From assembly GCF_900100785.1 (NCBI RefSeq), contig NZ_FNCP01000008.1, positions 115,536-179,535 of the forward strand: a stretch of DNA of 64,000 nt, given 5' to 3'. Positions 8,474-17,001 of the stretch are shown piece after piece. The number at the start of each line of letters is the position of its first letter. The stretch's first letter is position 1. The stretch is from Desulfosporosinus hippei DSM 8344. GTDB lineage: Bacteria > Bacillota > Desulfitobacteriia > Desulfitobacteriales > Desulfitobacteriaceae. A program made the position numbers and the translations under genes. The notes beneath the pieces were generated by a model, which made no database searches, was not told the origin of the DNA, and saw only the letters and a list, made by a program, of their open reading frames with translations.

Positions 8474-9529
8474 TTATTTAAGTTCAGTACTGTTACTTAA
8501 ATCGACAGAAAAGTACTCACCTTTATTCATGGCATAATGCCCAGAAGCATAGGGATTTCCTTCAACTGTAATATAAACCTTATCCACCCCGTAATAATTT
8601 CCTAGGGTATTAGTGATGCTCTGCAAGATTAAACCCTCATAACTAGATCCGGCAATCATTTCGCCTCTTAATTCTTTACTAAAATCAACATAAACTGCGT
8701 TATCCTTATTTAAGTAAAGACTCTTTATCTTGACATTGGGACCTAATACCGGAACAACATCCCCTTTGGGCAACTCTTTAAATGCCCTCTCAAAAGAAGC
8801 TTTTGTGAGATCATTGGTTTTAAAGGATAGTTTTTTGCTGACAAAATAAAGCTTATCAACATTATTATTGGGATAATAGAATTTGACTGTTTGGTTCAGA
8901 GATACATCACTTTCCAGTTTGCTTAAAGTTGAAGTGACCACAAAGTCATCTGATGTAAAAACTGATTTTACAAGCCCAATATTCGGGGCATAATAGTCTT
9001 GAGTTTTATCCGCTTTGCCCTCGGTAGTCACTTCTAGAGTTTTGTAAGTACCTGAAGGCGTGGTTATATCAGCTTCTATATTAGTTATCGAACGTTTTCT
9101 CCCATCCGCCAAGACCCATGATGTTCCCACGACAAGTGGTTCTTGCAACAGAATTTCTTCACTGTTACCTGGGCTTTGGAGTAAGTTTTCTCTAAAGTAG
9201 CTTTCCCCTCTTGCTAATCGCAAGGTCAGCTTTCCATTGTCCAATTCCAGCACTTTTACCGTCTCTGTTCCTCCATTATTTGAACGAGTCTGAATCCGGT
9301 TTCCTTCGATATAATCAACCATAACGTTATATGAGGCATACTCAATTCCTTTGCCCTCATAAACGTAGTTTGTATTTTCTTTGAAAGAACAATAATCTTG
9401 GATGCTTAGTGTCTTAGTTTCTTGGGGTTTATCATCCGGCTTACTGGGCGCAGTGCCACCCTTATTGGCACATCCGTTAAGTAGAGCTAGGGTGAGCAAT
9501 ATACTAATTAGGTATACTAGTTTCTTCAT
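8474..9529 (-). CDS. GerMN-domain lipoprotein
   Basis: 351 residues from the ATG at 9529, which has GAGGAGGGAG upstream and starts a lipoprotein signal (MKKLVYLIS, lipobox LLNGC). An in-frame ATG further upstream adds 52 unlikely residues and is rejected. Residues about 60-215 are beta-rich and unassigned. The C-terminal part (about 225-345) matches the GerMN pattern: KLYFVSKK, a glycine/valine-rich middle, VYVDFSKEL, GSSYEGLILQSITNTL and VEGNPYASGHYA. GerM-type domains occur in spore-germination and envelope lipoproteins of Firmicutes. It probably sits on the outer face of the membrane. It is transcribed toward the SbcCD-like pair, 31 bases away, so the three could share a transcript. Confidence 0.75.
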   Translation of the reverse strand: MKKLVYLISILLTLALLNGCANKGGTAPSKPDDKPQETKTLSIQDYCSFKENTNYVYEGKGIEYASYNVMVDYIEGNRIQTRSNNGGTETVKVLELDNGKLTLRLARGESYFRENLLQSPGNSEEILLQEPLVVGTSWVLADGRKRSITNIEADITTPSGTYKTLEVTTEGKADKTQDYYAPNIGLVKSVFTSDDFVVTSTLSKLESDVSLNQTVKFYYPNNNVDKLYFVSKKLSFKTNDLTKASFERAFKELPKGDVVPVLGPNVKIKSLYLNKDNAVYVDFSKELRGEMIAGSSYEGLILQSITNTLGNYYGVDKVYITVEGNPYASGHYAMNKGEYFSVDLSNSTELK

Positions 9530-9697
9530 TTTTCTCCCTCCTCGGTGGTTTGATGTTAGTATAGCACTTCTCGGTCTAATTACACAGTTAAGATCGCCAG
9601 AGTTACTGAACTTGTGCCAAAAAACTAATCCTTCGCTACGCCTAGGGTTCCTCTGATTAAAAATCAATCTGCTGGTTTGTGACAAATTATTGCAGGG

Positions 9698-9718
9698 ATT
9701 CGACGTTAATGGTCGAAT
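9698..9718. promoter_or_regulatory. Inverted repeat in the divergent lapA/GerMN intergenic region
   Basis: ATTCGAC-N7-GTCGAAT is a perfect 7+7 dyad with operator-like size, 38 bases upstream of the lapA start. The regulator is unknown. Confidence 0.35.
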
Positions 9719-9755
9719 TAACTATTAATAACCAAGAGAGAGGAGGCAATGCAAC

Positions 9756-10049
9756 ATGGTTGTACTTATCTTATCCCTTATCTGTTCGTTGCTTATTGCG
9801 GTGTTTGCCATCCAAAATGCTGGTTTAGTGACTATACAGCTCTTCTGGGTTACTAGAGATGTGCCCTTAGTCTTAGTAATCTTAGGTTCCACATTTGCGG
9901 GAGCTTTAGTAATGCTCCTCTTAGCAATCTGGCGGGAACTGCGCCTTAAGCTAAAGTCCAAACAACACCCTATGGATCAGTGTCAAAAGAGCGACCCTTC
10001 TGGTCAACAAGCTATTTCCCCTTTGAAGCCGACAGATGGGGCAGAATAA
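9756..10049 (+). CDS. LapA (DUF1049) family small membrane protein
   Basis: 97 residues with two transmembrane segments (about 1-22 and 37-60) and a charged, low-complexity cytoplasmic tail. The linking segment (AIQNAGLVTIQLFWVTRDVPLVLVIL) has the N-x-x-V-x-x-x-F signature of the LapA domain, in which the second helix follows a short extracellular loop. In other bacteria this family is linked to lipopolysaccharide assembly, but Gram-positive copies have no defined role. AGGAGG stands 9 bases before the ATG. It is a single gene followed at once by a strong terminator. Confidence 0.75.
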   Translation: MVVLILSLICSLLIAVFAIQNAGLVTIQLFWVTRDVPLVLVILGSTFAGALVMLLLAIWRELRLKLKSKQHPMDQCQKSDPSGQQAISPLKPTDGAE

Positions 10050-10064
10050 TTAGCAGTTAAATTT

Positions 10065-10106
10065 AAACGAGACAGATACCTAACAATGGTTCTGTCTCGT
10101 TTATTC
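10065..10106 (+). terminator. Rho-independent terminator after lapA
   Basis: Perfect 12-bp stem AAACGAGACAGA (10065-10076) with TCTGTCTCGTTT (10091-10102) and a 14-base loop. It can also serve the convergent cupin gene on the other strand. Confidence 0.8.
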
Positions 10107-10115
10107 TTGGTGGGT

Positions 10116-10457
10116 TTATACTTCTATAGAATAGGCTGCTGAGGGATTAGGGGCTAATATTACAAAACAGGACATGTCTTTTTCTCCTGTGTTTTTCAGG
10201 CTGAAAACCTCAGCCCCTTTACAATGGATAACATCTCCTTCGGTAATCTCGTGTATTGTACCATCTACCCCCATTTCCCCTTGCCCGACAAGCACGTGGA
10301 TAATTAGGTCACTTTGTTCATGGTGGTGGGGCGGGACTCCCTGTCCTGGTCTAAAGTTTAGAACGAAGTTCAGAACTCGAGATTCATTAAAAAGTATCTT
10401 CTTGGTAAGATTATCATCTTTATAGACGATTTTATCGGAGATTTTTTCAATCTTCAT
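10116..10457 (-). CDS. Small cupin-domain protein
   Basis: 113 residues forming one cupin barrel. The metal-binding pattern is visible: PPHHHEQSDLIIHVLVGQ supplies the clustered histidines and the following glutamate position (here Q/D), and the second motif is GDVIHCKGAEVFSLKN. Single-domain cupins of this size act as sugar or small-molecule sensors, isomerases or dioxygenases; the substrate cannot be read from the sequence. Its neighbours (LapA, Fpg-like glycosylase) give no pathway hint. It has its own ribosome site and a 63-base gap to the glycosylase gene upstream, so co-transcription with that gene is possible. Confidence 0.78.
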   Translation of the reverse strand: MKIEKISDKIVYKDDNLTKKILFNESRVLNFVLNFRPGQGVPPHHHEQSDLIIHVLVGQGEMGVDGTIHEITEGDVIHCKGAEVFSLKNTGEKDMSCFVILAPNPSAAYSIEV

Positions 10458-10520
10458 AATCTACCTCCATGCTTCATATTTTTGTATTTGTTGATCTTAT
10501 TCTTATTAACATTGCTTAAA

Positions 10521-11426
10521 CTACTTCTGACAGTGAGGGCAAAAAAAGGCATTCCTCCCCCCTACTTCCGACTTTTGAATATCCTCCCCACATACTAAAC
10601 AAGGTTTACCGCTGCGATCATAAACTTTAAAGTAGGGATTATATCCCCCTGTAAAGTCATCCCAAGAGGCAAAGGGTTCCTCCATGTCTCCGCCAAGGCG
10701 AATAGAATCTCTAATAATTCTGACCAAGGAAGCAAATAGATTCTCTTTTTCAGCATCATCTAATGTCGAAACTCCTCGGGTTGGCAGTATACCTGCGCTG
10801 AATAAAGCTTCATTAGAATAAGCATTTCCTACGCCGGAGATGTTTTTAGGGTTCATTAACCAAGGTTTGATCATTCCCCTTTTCCCTTTCAGCAATTTGG
10901 AAAAGTCCTGGCTGTTGAAATCCGGGTCTAAAGGATCTTTTCCTAATTCCTGCAATTTCGTATCCAGATTAACTTGATCAAGGTAGTGCAAGTAGCCCAG
11001 TGTCAGATTGCAAAAAAAGAGTATCAAGCCACCGGATAGTCCAAAAATGACACTGGCTCTTCCCGGAAGATCCTTAACGATGTTTTTCAACTCTTCTGCA
11101 CTGCTCTCCATGATCACAGACTGTAAAACTTCCGCTTTTGGGTTATCGGTCTTTTTGAGGGTTTCGGAGTCAAGTTTCAAAAGAAATAGCCTGCCATCAA
11201 GCATCATATGAGTCAGTAAAAAATCGCCTTCCTCAAAATTAAAAATTAAATATTTGCCCCGTCGCCTAATCTCTTTAATTCTCTTCCCTTTTACCTTTGC
11301 GCGGAATTCTGTTAATTCCAGGTTAATGCTTTTTGCTCGTAAGATATTAACCTCACTGATTTCTTTGCCTTTGACCCATTGATTTAAATAATTTTTATAG
11401 ATCTCCATTTCAGGAACTTCAGGCAT
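10521..11426 (-). CDS. Fpg/Nei family DNA glycosylase
   Basis: 301 residues, slightly longer than the usual 270-280. The catalytic N-terminus is present: after Met removal the protein begins PEVPEME, giving the Pro nucleophile and the Glu that follow it in Fpg. HMMLDGRLF corresponds to the HLGMTG segment. The H2TH region follows (ISGVGNAYSNEALFSAGILPTR; in Fpg it is GIGNIYADEILF). The C-terminus carries a zinc finger with paired cysteines (CLVCGE ... CPHC). It should remove oxidised purines or other damaged bases and nick the strand. It differs enough from textbook MutM (an insertion around residues 85-120 and the MMLD motif) that it may be a divergent paralogue rather than the main MutM. Confidence 0.85.
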   Translation of the reverse strand: MPEVPEMEIYKNYLNQWVKGKEISEVNILRAKSINLELTEFRAKVKGKRIKEIRRRGKYLIFNFEEGDFLLTHMMLDGRLFLLKLDSETLKKTDNPKAEVLQSVIMESSAEELKNIVKDLPGRASVIFGLSGGLILFFCNLTLGYLHYLDQVNLDTKLQELGKDPLDPDFNSQDFSKLLKGKRGMIKPWLMNPKNISGVGNAYSNEALFSAGILPTRGVSTLDDAEKENLFASLVRIIRDSIRLGGDMEEPFASWDDFTGGYNPYFKVYDRSGKPCLVCGEDIQKSEVGGRNAFFCPHCQK

Positions 11427-11521
11427 GGATTCTCAATCCCCTTTCGGCACCTGTTGTTATAATTCCACTAGGCCCAAAGATTAATGCAGTGGGGTTGAGA
11501 TATTCCAACTTTCCTCTACAA

Positions 11522-12064
11522 TCATTTCAAAGGTTTTAAACTATGTATAGCTATTTCGGCCATAAATCTATACCCATCCAGACTAGGATGGACTTCATCG
11601 ACAAAAAGCTTGGCTTCTTCACCTGCCTCCAGGCGCTTAGAATAAGGAGTGTAAAAGTCAATCAATGGCAAACTATTGATTTTAGCACAATCTGTTAACC
11701 ACCCTCGGTATTGACGGAGAAAAACCTCATCATCTGCCACTAAGGAAGGGGTAGGCAAGCCAAGTATAGGGATGATTCCATGTTCCCGGCTCATTTTCAC
11801 CATGGCTGAGAAATGGGGAGTTACATTTTCTAAGGGATATTTGACATAGGCATCATTGGTGCCGCCAAGAATAATCACGTAGGTCGGATTATTTGATAAA
11901 ACATCACCCTCGAATCTAGCGTTCATTTCTTGGGTTAGATTCCCGTTGATCCCTTTATTGATTACTTCACATTGAAGTTCTTGGGCTAAATAAGTCACCC
12001 AAGATTCTTGGGGAGTATAAGGATAGCCTTCGGTAATTGAATCACCAATTGCAACGACTTTCAT
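11522..12064 (-). CDS. SGNH/GDSL-family esterase
   Basis: 180-residue cytoplasmic hydrolase of the SGNH fold. The four blocks are visible: GDSITEG near the N-terminus with the catalytic Ser at about residue 8, NKGINGN with the oxyanion glycine, ILGGTNDAY with the oxyanion Asn, and DEVHPSLDGY with the catalytic Asp/His pair. No signal peptide is present, so it likely acts inside the cell like TesA-type or acylhydrolase members lacking export. The substrate (acyl ester, arylester, thioester) is not predictable. It lies 95 bases upstream of the glycosylase gene in the same direction. Confidence 0.87.
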   Translation of the reverse strand: MKVVAIGDSITEGYPYTPQESWVTYLAQELQCEVINKGINGNLTQEMNARFEGDVLSNNPTYVIILGGTNDAYVKYPLENVTPHFSAMVKMSREHGIIPILGLPTPSLVADDEVFLRQYRGWLTDCAKINSLPLIDFYTPYSKRLEAGEEAKLFVDEVHPSLDGYRFMAEIAIHSLKPLK

Positions 12065-12155
12065 AACTTTTTCGGACTCCTTCCCTAGATTTTGGTTGAA
12101 GATTGAGTGCTTTAAATGGCTGATTAAGCACAGTTCACTTTCAGTCTAAAAACGC

Positions 12156-12202
12156 AATATACCGGTTAAGATGTATTTGCATACCTTAACCGGTATATTT
12201 TT
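12156..12202. terminator. Bidirectional terminator
   Basis: Perfect 15-bp stem AATATACCGGTTAAG (12156-12170) and CTTAACCGGTATATT (12185-12199), followed by TTTTAT on the plus strand. It lies between the SGNH gene and the YbjQ gene and probably ends the YbjQ transcript on the minus strand. Confidence 0.75.
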
Positions 12203-12259
12203 ATAGGGACGTATTAGGCATTTTTCATCCTCTGCTGGCTGGGTTAGCGGCATAAAAGT

Positions 12260-12580
12260 TTACTCGACACGTACAGCTGTCCCCGAAGCGCTAACCATCA
12301 GCATGCTGCCACTTTGACCAACTACTTCATAGTCCAGGTCAACTCCAACCACTGCATTGGCTCCTAATCTTGATGCACGCTCTTCCAATTCTCGCAAAGC
12401 AATTTGTCTGGCTTCTTGCAGTTTTTCTTCATAGGCCCCGGAACGCCCGCCAATGACATCTGTTATGCTTGCAAAGAGATCTCGCATTATGTTAGCACCC
12501 ATAATAGCCTCACCGGTAACTATACCAAAATAAGCTGTAATTTTATGCCCCTCGATAGATGGTGTAGTTGTCACAATCAT
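12260..12580 (-). CDS. YbjQ/UPF0145 family protein
   Basis: 106 residues with the whole family pattern: an N-terminal [11 protein letters not shown] strand, [29 protein letters not shown] in the middle, a helix of [14 protein letters not shown] type, and [15 protein letters not shown] near the end. The family forms pentameric rings and was once called heavy-metal binding; its function is not known. There is no signal peptide. It stands alone between two terminators or intergenic gaps, so its neighbours say nothing about its role. Confidence 0.9.
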   Translation of the reverse strand: MIVTTTPSIEGHKITAYFGIVTGEAIMGANIMRDLFASITDVIGGRSGAYEEKLQEARQIALRELEERASRLGANAVVGVDLDYEVVGQSGSMLMVSASGTAVRVE

Positions 12581-12766
12581 GTTTTTGCCTCCCTATTCAT
12601 CTGGTTTCCTTTAATTATAAACGATATACCATGTATTAACAATCAATCGTACTTCTCATTAATCTTTCAAAAATTATTAAAAATATGCTTAAAATATTAT
12701 ATTTCAACTGGTTTATTGTAGTATACTTGGATTTATTAGATTTAATGGAACATCTGGAGGCTAATG

Positions 12767-13177
12767 ATGAAAGTATTGAAAGCAGTTGAAATGAACCGCT
12801 GTATTGGCTGTTTATCATGTATGATAACCTGCAGCGCCGTTAACCAACAAGACCATTCCATCTTAAAAAGTGCTATTCGGATTAAAACCAGTGGTGGACT
12901 AACAGGCAAGTTTGTGGCAATTGTCTGTCAAGCATGTAAAGATGATGTACCCTGTGCTGAAATCTGTCCAACAGGGGCACTTATAAAACGTCAAGCCGGA
13001 GGAGTTTTGTTAGATAAAGATAAATGTATCGGCTGCGAACTTTGCGTTAATGCCTGCACTGTTGAGGCAATTCATTTTGATCAAGAGACTCAAAAACCTA
13101 TTGTCTGTAAGCATTGTGGTGTCTGTGTTCGCTTTTGCCCCCACGGCTGTTTACAGTTAGTAGAGGAGGGACTATAA
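12767..13177 (+). CDS. Polyferredoxin partner of the aldehyde oxidoreductase
   Basis: 136 residues with sixteen cysteines in four clusters: CIGCLSCMITC, CQACKDDVPCAEIC, CIGCELCVNAC and CKHCGVCVRFC, enough for four [4Fe-4S] centres. It is a HycB/DmsB-like electron carrier. Its stop codon overlaps the start of the aor gene by one base (TAATG), so the two are translationally coupled and the product should accept electrons from the oxidoreductase. Two adjacent ATGs exist; the second (12767) has a better distance to GGAGG. It is cytoplasmic, with no Tat or Sec signal. Confidence 0.9.
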   Translation: MKVLKAVEMNRCIGCLSCMITCSAVNQQDHSILKSAIRIKTSGGLTGKFVAIVCQACKDDVPCAEICPTGALIKRQAGGVLLDKDKCIGCELCVNACTVEAIHFDQETQKPIVCKHCGVCVRFCPHGCLQLVEEGL

Positions 13178-14928
13178 TGTTATACGAAAAAATCATTCGG
13201 GTTTTATACATAGACCTTGCTGCAAGTAAGATCGAAGTCAAGAAACGAACAGATTTGAGCGAGTATCTGGGCGGAGTCGGCATAGCTACAAAACTGCTCG
13301 AGGAAACCGTTAAACCTGAACTTCCTCCTCTTGCCCCTGAACAACCCATTATCTTGGCGATTGGCGCAATATCAGGTATCTTTCCACTGGTTACTAAGAC
13401 AGTTGCCATGTTCCTTTCCCCCCTTACAGGTGAAATGGGGGAAAGCTATGCAGGAGGCAGACTTGCTTTAGCATTATCAATGGCTGGTTATGACGCTGTT
13501 GTGATTTCCGGAAAAGCGTCCCGCCCTTCTTACATATCTATCGAAGGAGATACTGTCCAAATCAAGGATGCTCGTCCCATTTGGGGGATGGATTCGGATG
13601 TTGTCGGACAATTCCTGCGAGATTCAGAAGAAGGCCGAGGCAGACGCAGCATTTTGCGGATCGGGCCAGCCGGTGAAAAGATGGTCAAGTTTGCCAGCGT
13701 ATGTGTTGATACCTATCGGCATTTTGGGCGTCTGGGCTTAGGGGCAACCATGGGCAGTAAACTGGTCAAAGCGATTATTGTCTCCGGAGATAATACGACA
13801 AAAATTCAGAATTTCAAAGACTATTTCCGCTCTTACCAAGAAATTTTCAAATCTGTCACTGAGACTGATTTAATGTCCAAATATCATGACCTAGGGACAG
13901 CTATCAATGTTGAGTCAGTAAGTGCTTTAGGTGCCCTGCCCACCAGGAATTTGATCGAAAATCACTTTGACGAAGCCGAGGAGATTAGTGGTGAAGCCTT
14001 CGCTGAAAAAAGCTTAGTAAGAAAGATGGCCTGTACGGGCTGCCCAGTTGGCTGTATCCATATTGGGCAATTCCGTCGTAAGTTTGACGACGGCTATGAC
14101 TACGAATCCGTTAGCGTGGCCTATGACTATGAATTAATCTATTCACTTGGAAGCCTACTGGGTATCCCTAAAACGGATGAAGTATTACAGCTGATTGAGG
14201 TTGTGGAAAAAACAGGTATGGATGCCATCTCTGCCGGTGTTGCCTTAGCCTGGGCCACTGAAAGCCTAATGCAAGGCATTGTCACCGAAGAAGATACTAT
14301 TGTCCCCCTAACCTTTGGCAATTCGGAAAACTACTCTAAGGCCATCCGCTATTTGGCCAGTGGAAGGAATTCATTTTACGCAGCTCTCGGAGAAGGAACC
14401 CGCTCTGCAGGAGCAAAGTTCGGCGGAAAAGACCACGCTCTCCAAGTTGCAGGCAATGAAATACCCGGCTATCACACGGGCTATGCCAATTTAGTGGGTC
14501 TTACCGTAGGTGCGCGACACTCCCATCTATGCAATGCAGGTTACTCAGTTGATCAGTCATTAAAAGACTTTGACGAACAAAAAGCTGTCAATAAACTCTT
14601 TGACGAAGAACTAGAACGCTGTCTTTTAAATTCCCTCGTTATCTGTCTCTTCGCTCGAAAATTATACAATCGGGAGACAGTGCTAAAAGCTCTTAGAGCG
14701 GCAGGCTATCCTTTAACCGATGATGAGCTCACATTAATTGCCAAGCGAATATACTCCACAAAGCTGCGCCTTAAAGAAAAACTTGGCTTCGACCCGCGCC
14801 AAGTCGAGTTACCTAAACGCTTCTTTAAAACTCCAAGCATGCAGGGAATCCTGGATTCAACAATGGTAGAACGAATGATAAGCCAGTACGTAGAAAAATG
14901 CGAATCCCTACTCGCCGAAAAAATTTAA
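13177..14928 (+). CDS. aor: Aldehyde:ferredoxin oxidoreductase (tungsten/molybdopterin)
   Basis: 583 residues, the usual AOR length, starting at the ATG that overlaps the ferredoxin stop and has GAGGAGGG upstream. A longer in-frame start lies inside the ferredoxin gene and is rejected. The N-terminal domain holds the pterin-binding pattern (ESYAGGRLALALSMAGYDAVVISGKA). The iron-sulfur motif CTGCPVGC is near residue 285, with a further conserved cysteine in SHLCNAGYS near residue 455. The enzyme oxidises aldehydes to acids, or the reverse, with ferredoxin. The dedicated polyferredoxin next door suggests a specific electron path rather than the general ferredoxin pool. Substrate and choice of W or Mo cannot be told from sequence. 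Confidence 0.92.
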   Translation: MLYEKIIRVLYIDLAASKIEVKKRTDLSEYLGGVGIATKLLEETVKPELPPLAPEQPIILAIGAISGIFPLVTKTVAMFLSPLTGEMGESYAGGRLALALSMAGYDAVVISGKASRPSYISIEGDTVQIKDARPIWGMDSDVVGQFLRDSEEGRGRRSILRIGPAGEKMVKFASVCVDTYRHFGRLGLGATMGSKLVKAIIVSGDNTTKIQNFKDYFRSYQEIFKSVTETDLMSKYHDLGTAINVESVSALGALPTRNLIENHFDEAEEISGEAFAEKSLVRKMACTGCPVGCIHIGQFRRKFDDGYDYESVSVAYDYELIYSLGSLLGIPKTDEVLQLIEVVEKTGMDAISAGVALAWATESLMQGIVTEEDTIVPLTFGNSENYSKAIRYLASGRNSFYAALGEGTRSAGAKFGGKDHALQVAGNEIPGYHTGYANLVGLTVGARHSHLCNAGYSVDQSLKDFDEQKAVNKLFDEELERCLLNSLVICLFARKLYNRETVLKALRAAGYPLTDDELTLIAKRIYSTKLRLKEKLGFDPRQVELPKRFFKTPSMQGILDSTMVERMISQYVEKCESLLAEKI

Positions 14929-14935
14929 TCACCTA

Positions 14936-14976
14936 GCAAAAGGAACGAGTCTTGAAAGACAGTCGTTCCTTTTTGC
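14936..14976 (+). terminator. Terminator of the aor operon
   Basis: AAGGAACGA (14940-14948) pairs with TCGTTCCTT (14963-14971), followed by TTT, directly after the aor stop codon. Confidence 0.8.
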
Positions 14977-15053
14977 TATGGGAGAAAGAAAGAGGCATGG
15001 CCCCCTTACTTTCTCCCACACGTTCCCAATCCGGCCCCAGACGACCAGAAATT

Positions 15054-15236
15054 AAGGGGACATTTTGCTTAGTGAACACTTTAGTGAAGTTCACGATAAA
15101 GCGAGCGCCGATGCTGAAGGGCCAATTGCGCCCAGGTTCACTTCCTGCGCTACCCAGAGGTTGGCGCAATTCCTTCAGCATCCAGCGAGCTAGTGAACGC
15201 AACGAGTGTGAGCGGGCATTGTCCCCTTACTTTCAC
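15054..15236. repeat. 183-bp palindromic repeat, copy A
   Basis: Bounded by AAGGGGACA at the left and TGTCCCCTTACTTTCAC at the right. The inner part contains a large inverted repeat (15110-15132 with 15163-15182: GATGCTGAAGG, a 3-base bulge, AATTGCGCC and its complement). The outer 9-bp arms AAGGGGACA/TGTCCCCTT also pair, so the unit can fold into one long hairpin. A relic of a previous right end (CCCCCTTACTTTC) stands just upstream near 15001. It is MITE- or REP-like, non-coding. Confidence 0.85.
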
Positions 15237-15290
15237 CATACTTCACTACTTTCACACCTTCCGTCCCCCAGCCCCAGGCGACCAGAAACT

Positions 15291-15473
15291 AAGGGGACAT
15301 TTTGCTTAGTGAGCACTTTAGTGGAGTTCACGATAAAGCGAGCGCCGATGCTGAAGGGCTAATTGCGCCCGGGTTCACTTCCTGCGCCGCCCAGAGGTTG
15401 GCGCAATTCCTTCAGCATCCAGCGAGCTAGTGAACGCAACGTGTGTGAACGGGCATTGTCCCCTTACTTTCAC
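15291..15473. repeat. 183-bp palindromic repeat, copy B
   Basis: Same length and boundaries as copy A, separated from it by a 54-base spacer that is itself similar to the spacer between copies D and E. It ends 9 bases before the stop codon of the small minus-strand gene that follows. Confidence 0.85.
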
Positions 15474-15482
15474 GACCCCAAA

Positions 15483-15662
15483 TTAATGCACTAAAAACTG
15501 CCTTACATCGTCAAGGGCCTTCCTTAAATTCTGAAGAGCTTCCTCACTCATTCGTCCTGAATTTTTCATCCTGTCGATTAGATCATCAGGACCAATCCCC
15601 TGCATTTTCATTGTATTGATAATCTCTTTTTCATCTCTGGTTAAATCTTCCCATTTTCTCAT
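15483..15662 (-). CDS. Small helical protein of unknown function
   Basis: 59 residues from the ATG at 15662, which has GGGAGGG 9 bases upstream; a GTG four codons earlier is too close to that site. The sequence (MRKWEDLTRDEKEI...) is charged and predicted to be two or three helices, with no cysteine, signal or membrane segment. It is not a family I recognise. It is held between repeat copy B and the SOD terminator, on the same strand as the SOD gene but separated from it by that terminator. Confidence 0.6.
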   Translation of the reverse strand: MRKWEDLTRDEKEIINTMKMQGIGPDDLIDRMKNSGRMSEEALQNLRKALDDVRQFLVH

Positions 15663-15778
15663 AATTAACACCCTCCCATTTTGTTAAAACAGCGACCTGC
15701 TTTGTAGCTTTTGAGTTCTACCAATTTTTATGTATCTGCCCTTATTTTTTTAGAAACCCAATTAATTTTTAATAAAAA

Positions 15779-15836
15779 AATCAGTATTTACCTAAACTGA
15801 ACACCTTAGTAGTCCTCGGTTTAAATAATACTGATT
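15779..15836 (-). terminator. Terminator of the SOD gene
   Basis: AATCAGTATT (15779-15788) pairs with AATACTGATT (15827-15836), with a second inner stem AAACTGA/TCGGTTT. On the minus strand it is followed by seven T residues. Confidence 0.75.
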
Positions 15837-15892
15837 CTGTCATATAACCTAACTATAGAAATCGTGCGAAAAGCTAGGGTGTTCTTAAAACT

Positions 15893-16543
15893 CTAGCTGA
15901 TTACCAGCGGCATCTGACCTACCAAAGCCAGATTCAGTCTCTTTTCAACGGCTGCCCAATTAACAATCTGCCACCAGGACCTAACATATTCCTTGCGCTT
16001 CGATAGATAATCCAGATAATAGGCATGCTCCCATACATCCATTACAAGGAGCGGAATACCTCCAACCTGAAAGAAATTCTGATGTTTCTCAATTGCCAGG
16101 ATTTCTAAGTGACCCCATCCGGGCTGCCATACTAACGCAGCCCAGCCAGACCCTTCCACATTAATTGCAGCCTCACTAAACTGTTCTTGGAAAGCAAGAA
16201 AACTTCCAAAATAATTAGCCATTAAATTATGAATTTGAGTACCGGGAGTTTCCCACCGATTCCCAATAGGGGCCATCGAAGTCCAATAAATGCTATGCAA
16301 AATATGACCGGAACCATGAAAAGCAATTTCCCGCTCCCAATGTTTAACAAGACTGTAATCCCTCTTACCCCGTGCTTCAGCCAGTTTAAGCTCCGCCTTA
16401 TTCAAGCCTTCCACATAAGCTTTATGATGTTGACTATGATGAATTTCCAGTAACTTTCCACTAATAACCGGCTCAAGAGCATGATAGGAATAAGGTAATG
16501 GGGGCAATCTGTGTTGTCCCAGCGGCACAGTTAAGTACTGCAT
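15893..16543 (-). CDS. sod: Fe/Mn superoxide dismutase
   Basis: 216 residues, the normal size for the family. The four metal ligands can be placed: the first His in EIHHSQHHKAYVEGLN, the second in FHGSGHILHSIYW, then Asp and His in VMDVWEHAYYLDY. It begins directly with the mature-type sequence (LPPLPYSYHALEPVI), so it is cytoplasmic. It disproportionates superoxide, useful to a strict anaerobe exposed to air. Between the Fe and Mn types I cannot decide. The usual FNGGGHxNH is here FHGSGHILH, a modest variation. RBS AAAAGGAAGGG precedes the ATG. The gene and the small 59-residue gene sit as a block between two clusters of the 183-bp repeat. Confidence 0.9.
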   Translation of the reverse strand: MQYLTVPLGQHRLPPLPYSYHALEPVISGKLLEIHHSQHHKAYVEGLNKAELKLAEARGKRDYSLVKHWEREIAFHGSGHILHSIYWTSMAPIGNRWETPGTQIHNLMANYFGSFLAFQEQFSEAAINVEGSGWAALVWQPGWGHLEILAIEKHQNFFQVGGIPLLVMDVWEHAYYLDYLSKRKEYVRSWWQIVNWAAVEKRLNLALVGQMPLVIS

Positions 16544-16620
16544 AAGTATCCCTTCCTTTTATGTGAAGTCAGTTTACAACCTAATATATTCATAATAAAC
16601 ATTTTCGTACCATAAAAGCT

Positions 16621-16717
16621 AAGGGAACATTTGCCCAGAGGTTGACCCAATTCCTTTAGTATCCAGCGAGCTAGTGAACGCAACGTGTGTGAACGGGCAT
16701 TGTCCCCATACTTTCAC
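16621..16717. repeat. 183-bp repeat, internally deleted copy C
   Basis: 97 bases. It begins AAGGGAACATTTG and then continues at the CCCAGAGG position of the full unit, so about 86 bases are missing, including the left arm of the inner hairpin. The right half and the TGTCCCC-TACTTTCAC end are kept. Confidence 0.75.
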
Positions 16718-16765
16718 GACCTACTTTCACACCCTCCGTCCCCCAGCCCCCGCGGACCAGAAACT

Positions 16766-16948
16766 AAGGGGACATTTTGCTTAGTGAACACTTTAGTGGA
16801 GTTCACGATAAAGCGAGCGCCGATGCTGAAGGGCCAATTGCGCCCAGGTTCACATCTTGCGCCGCCCAGAGGTTGGCGCAATTCCTTCAGCATCCAGCGA
16901 GCCAGTGAACGCAACGTGTGTGAGCGGGCATTGTCCCCTTACTTTCAC
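16766..16948. repeat. 183-bp palindromic repeat, copy D
   Basis: Full unit with the same ends and inner hairpin as copies A and B, 48 bases after the deleted copy C. Confidence 0.85.
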
Positions 16949-17001
16949 CATACATTACTACTTCCACACCCTACGTCCCCCAGCCCCGCCGACCAGAAAC
17001 T

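Noticed and set aside
9402..9656. Plus-strand 84-codon ORF across the GerMN gene start
   Set aside because: Antisense shadow overlapping the signal peptide and ribosome site of the real gene.
12636..12818. 60-codon minus-strand ORF upstream of the polyferredoxin
   Set aside because: Antisense to the promoter and ribosome site of the ferredoxin gene, low-complexity sequence.
14933..15362. ORFs of 89 and 136 codons on both strands over repeat copies A and B
   Set aside because: They lie wholly in the palindromic 183-bp repeats and recur in each copy; composition and lack of ribosome sites indicate chance frames.
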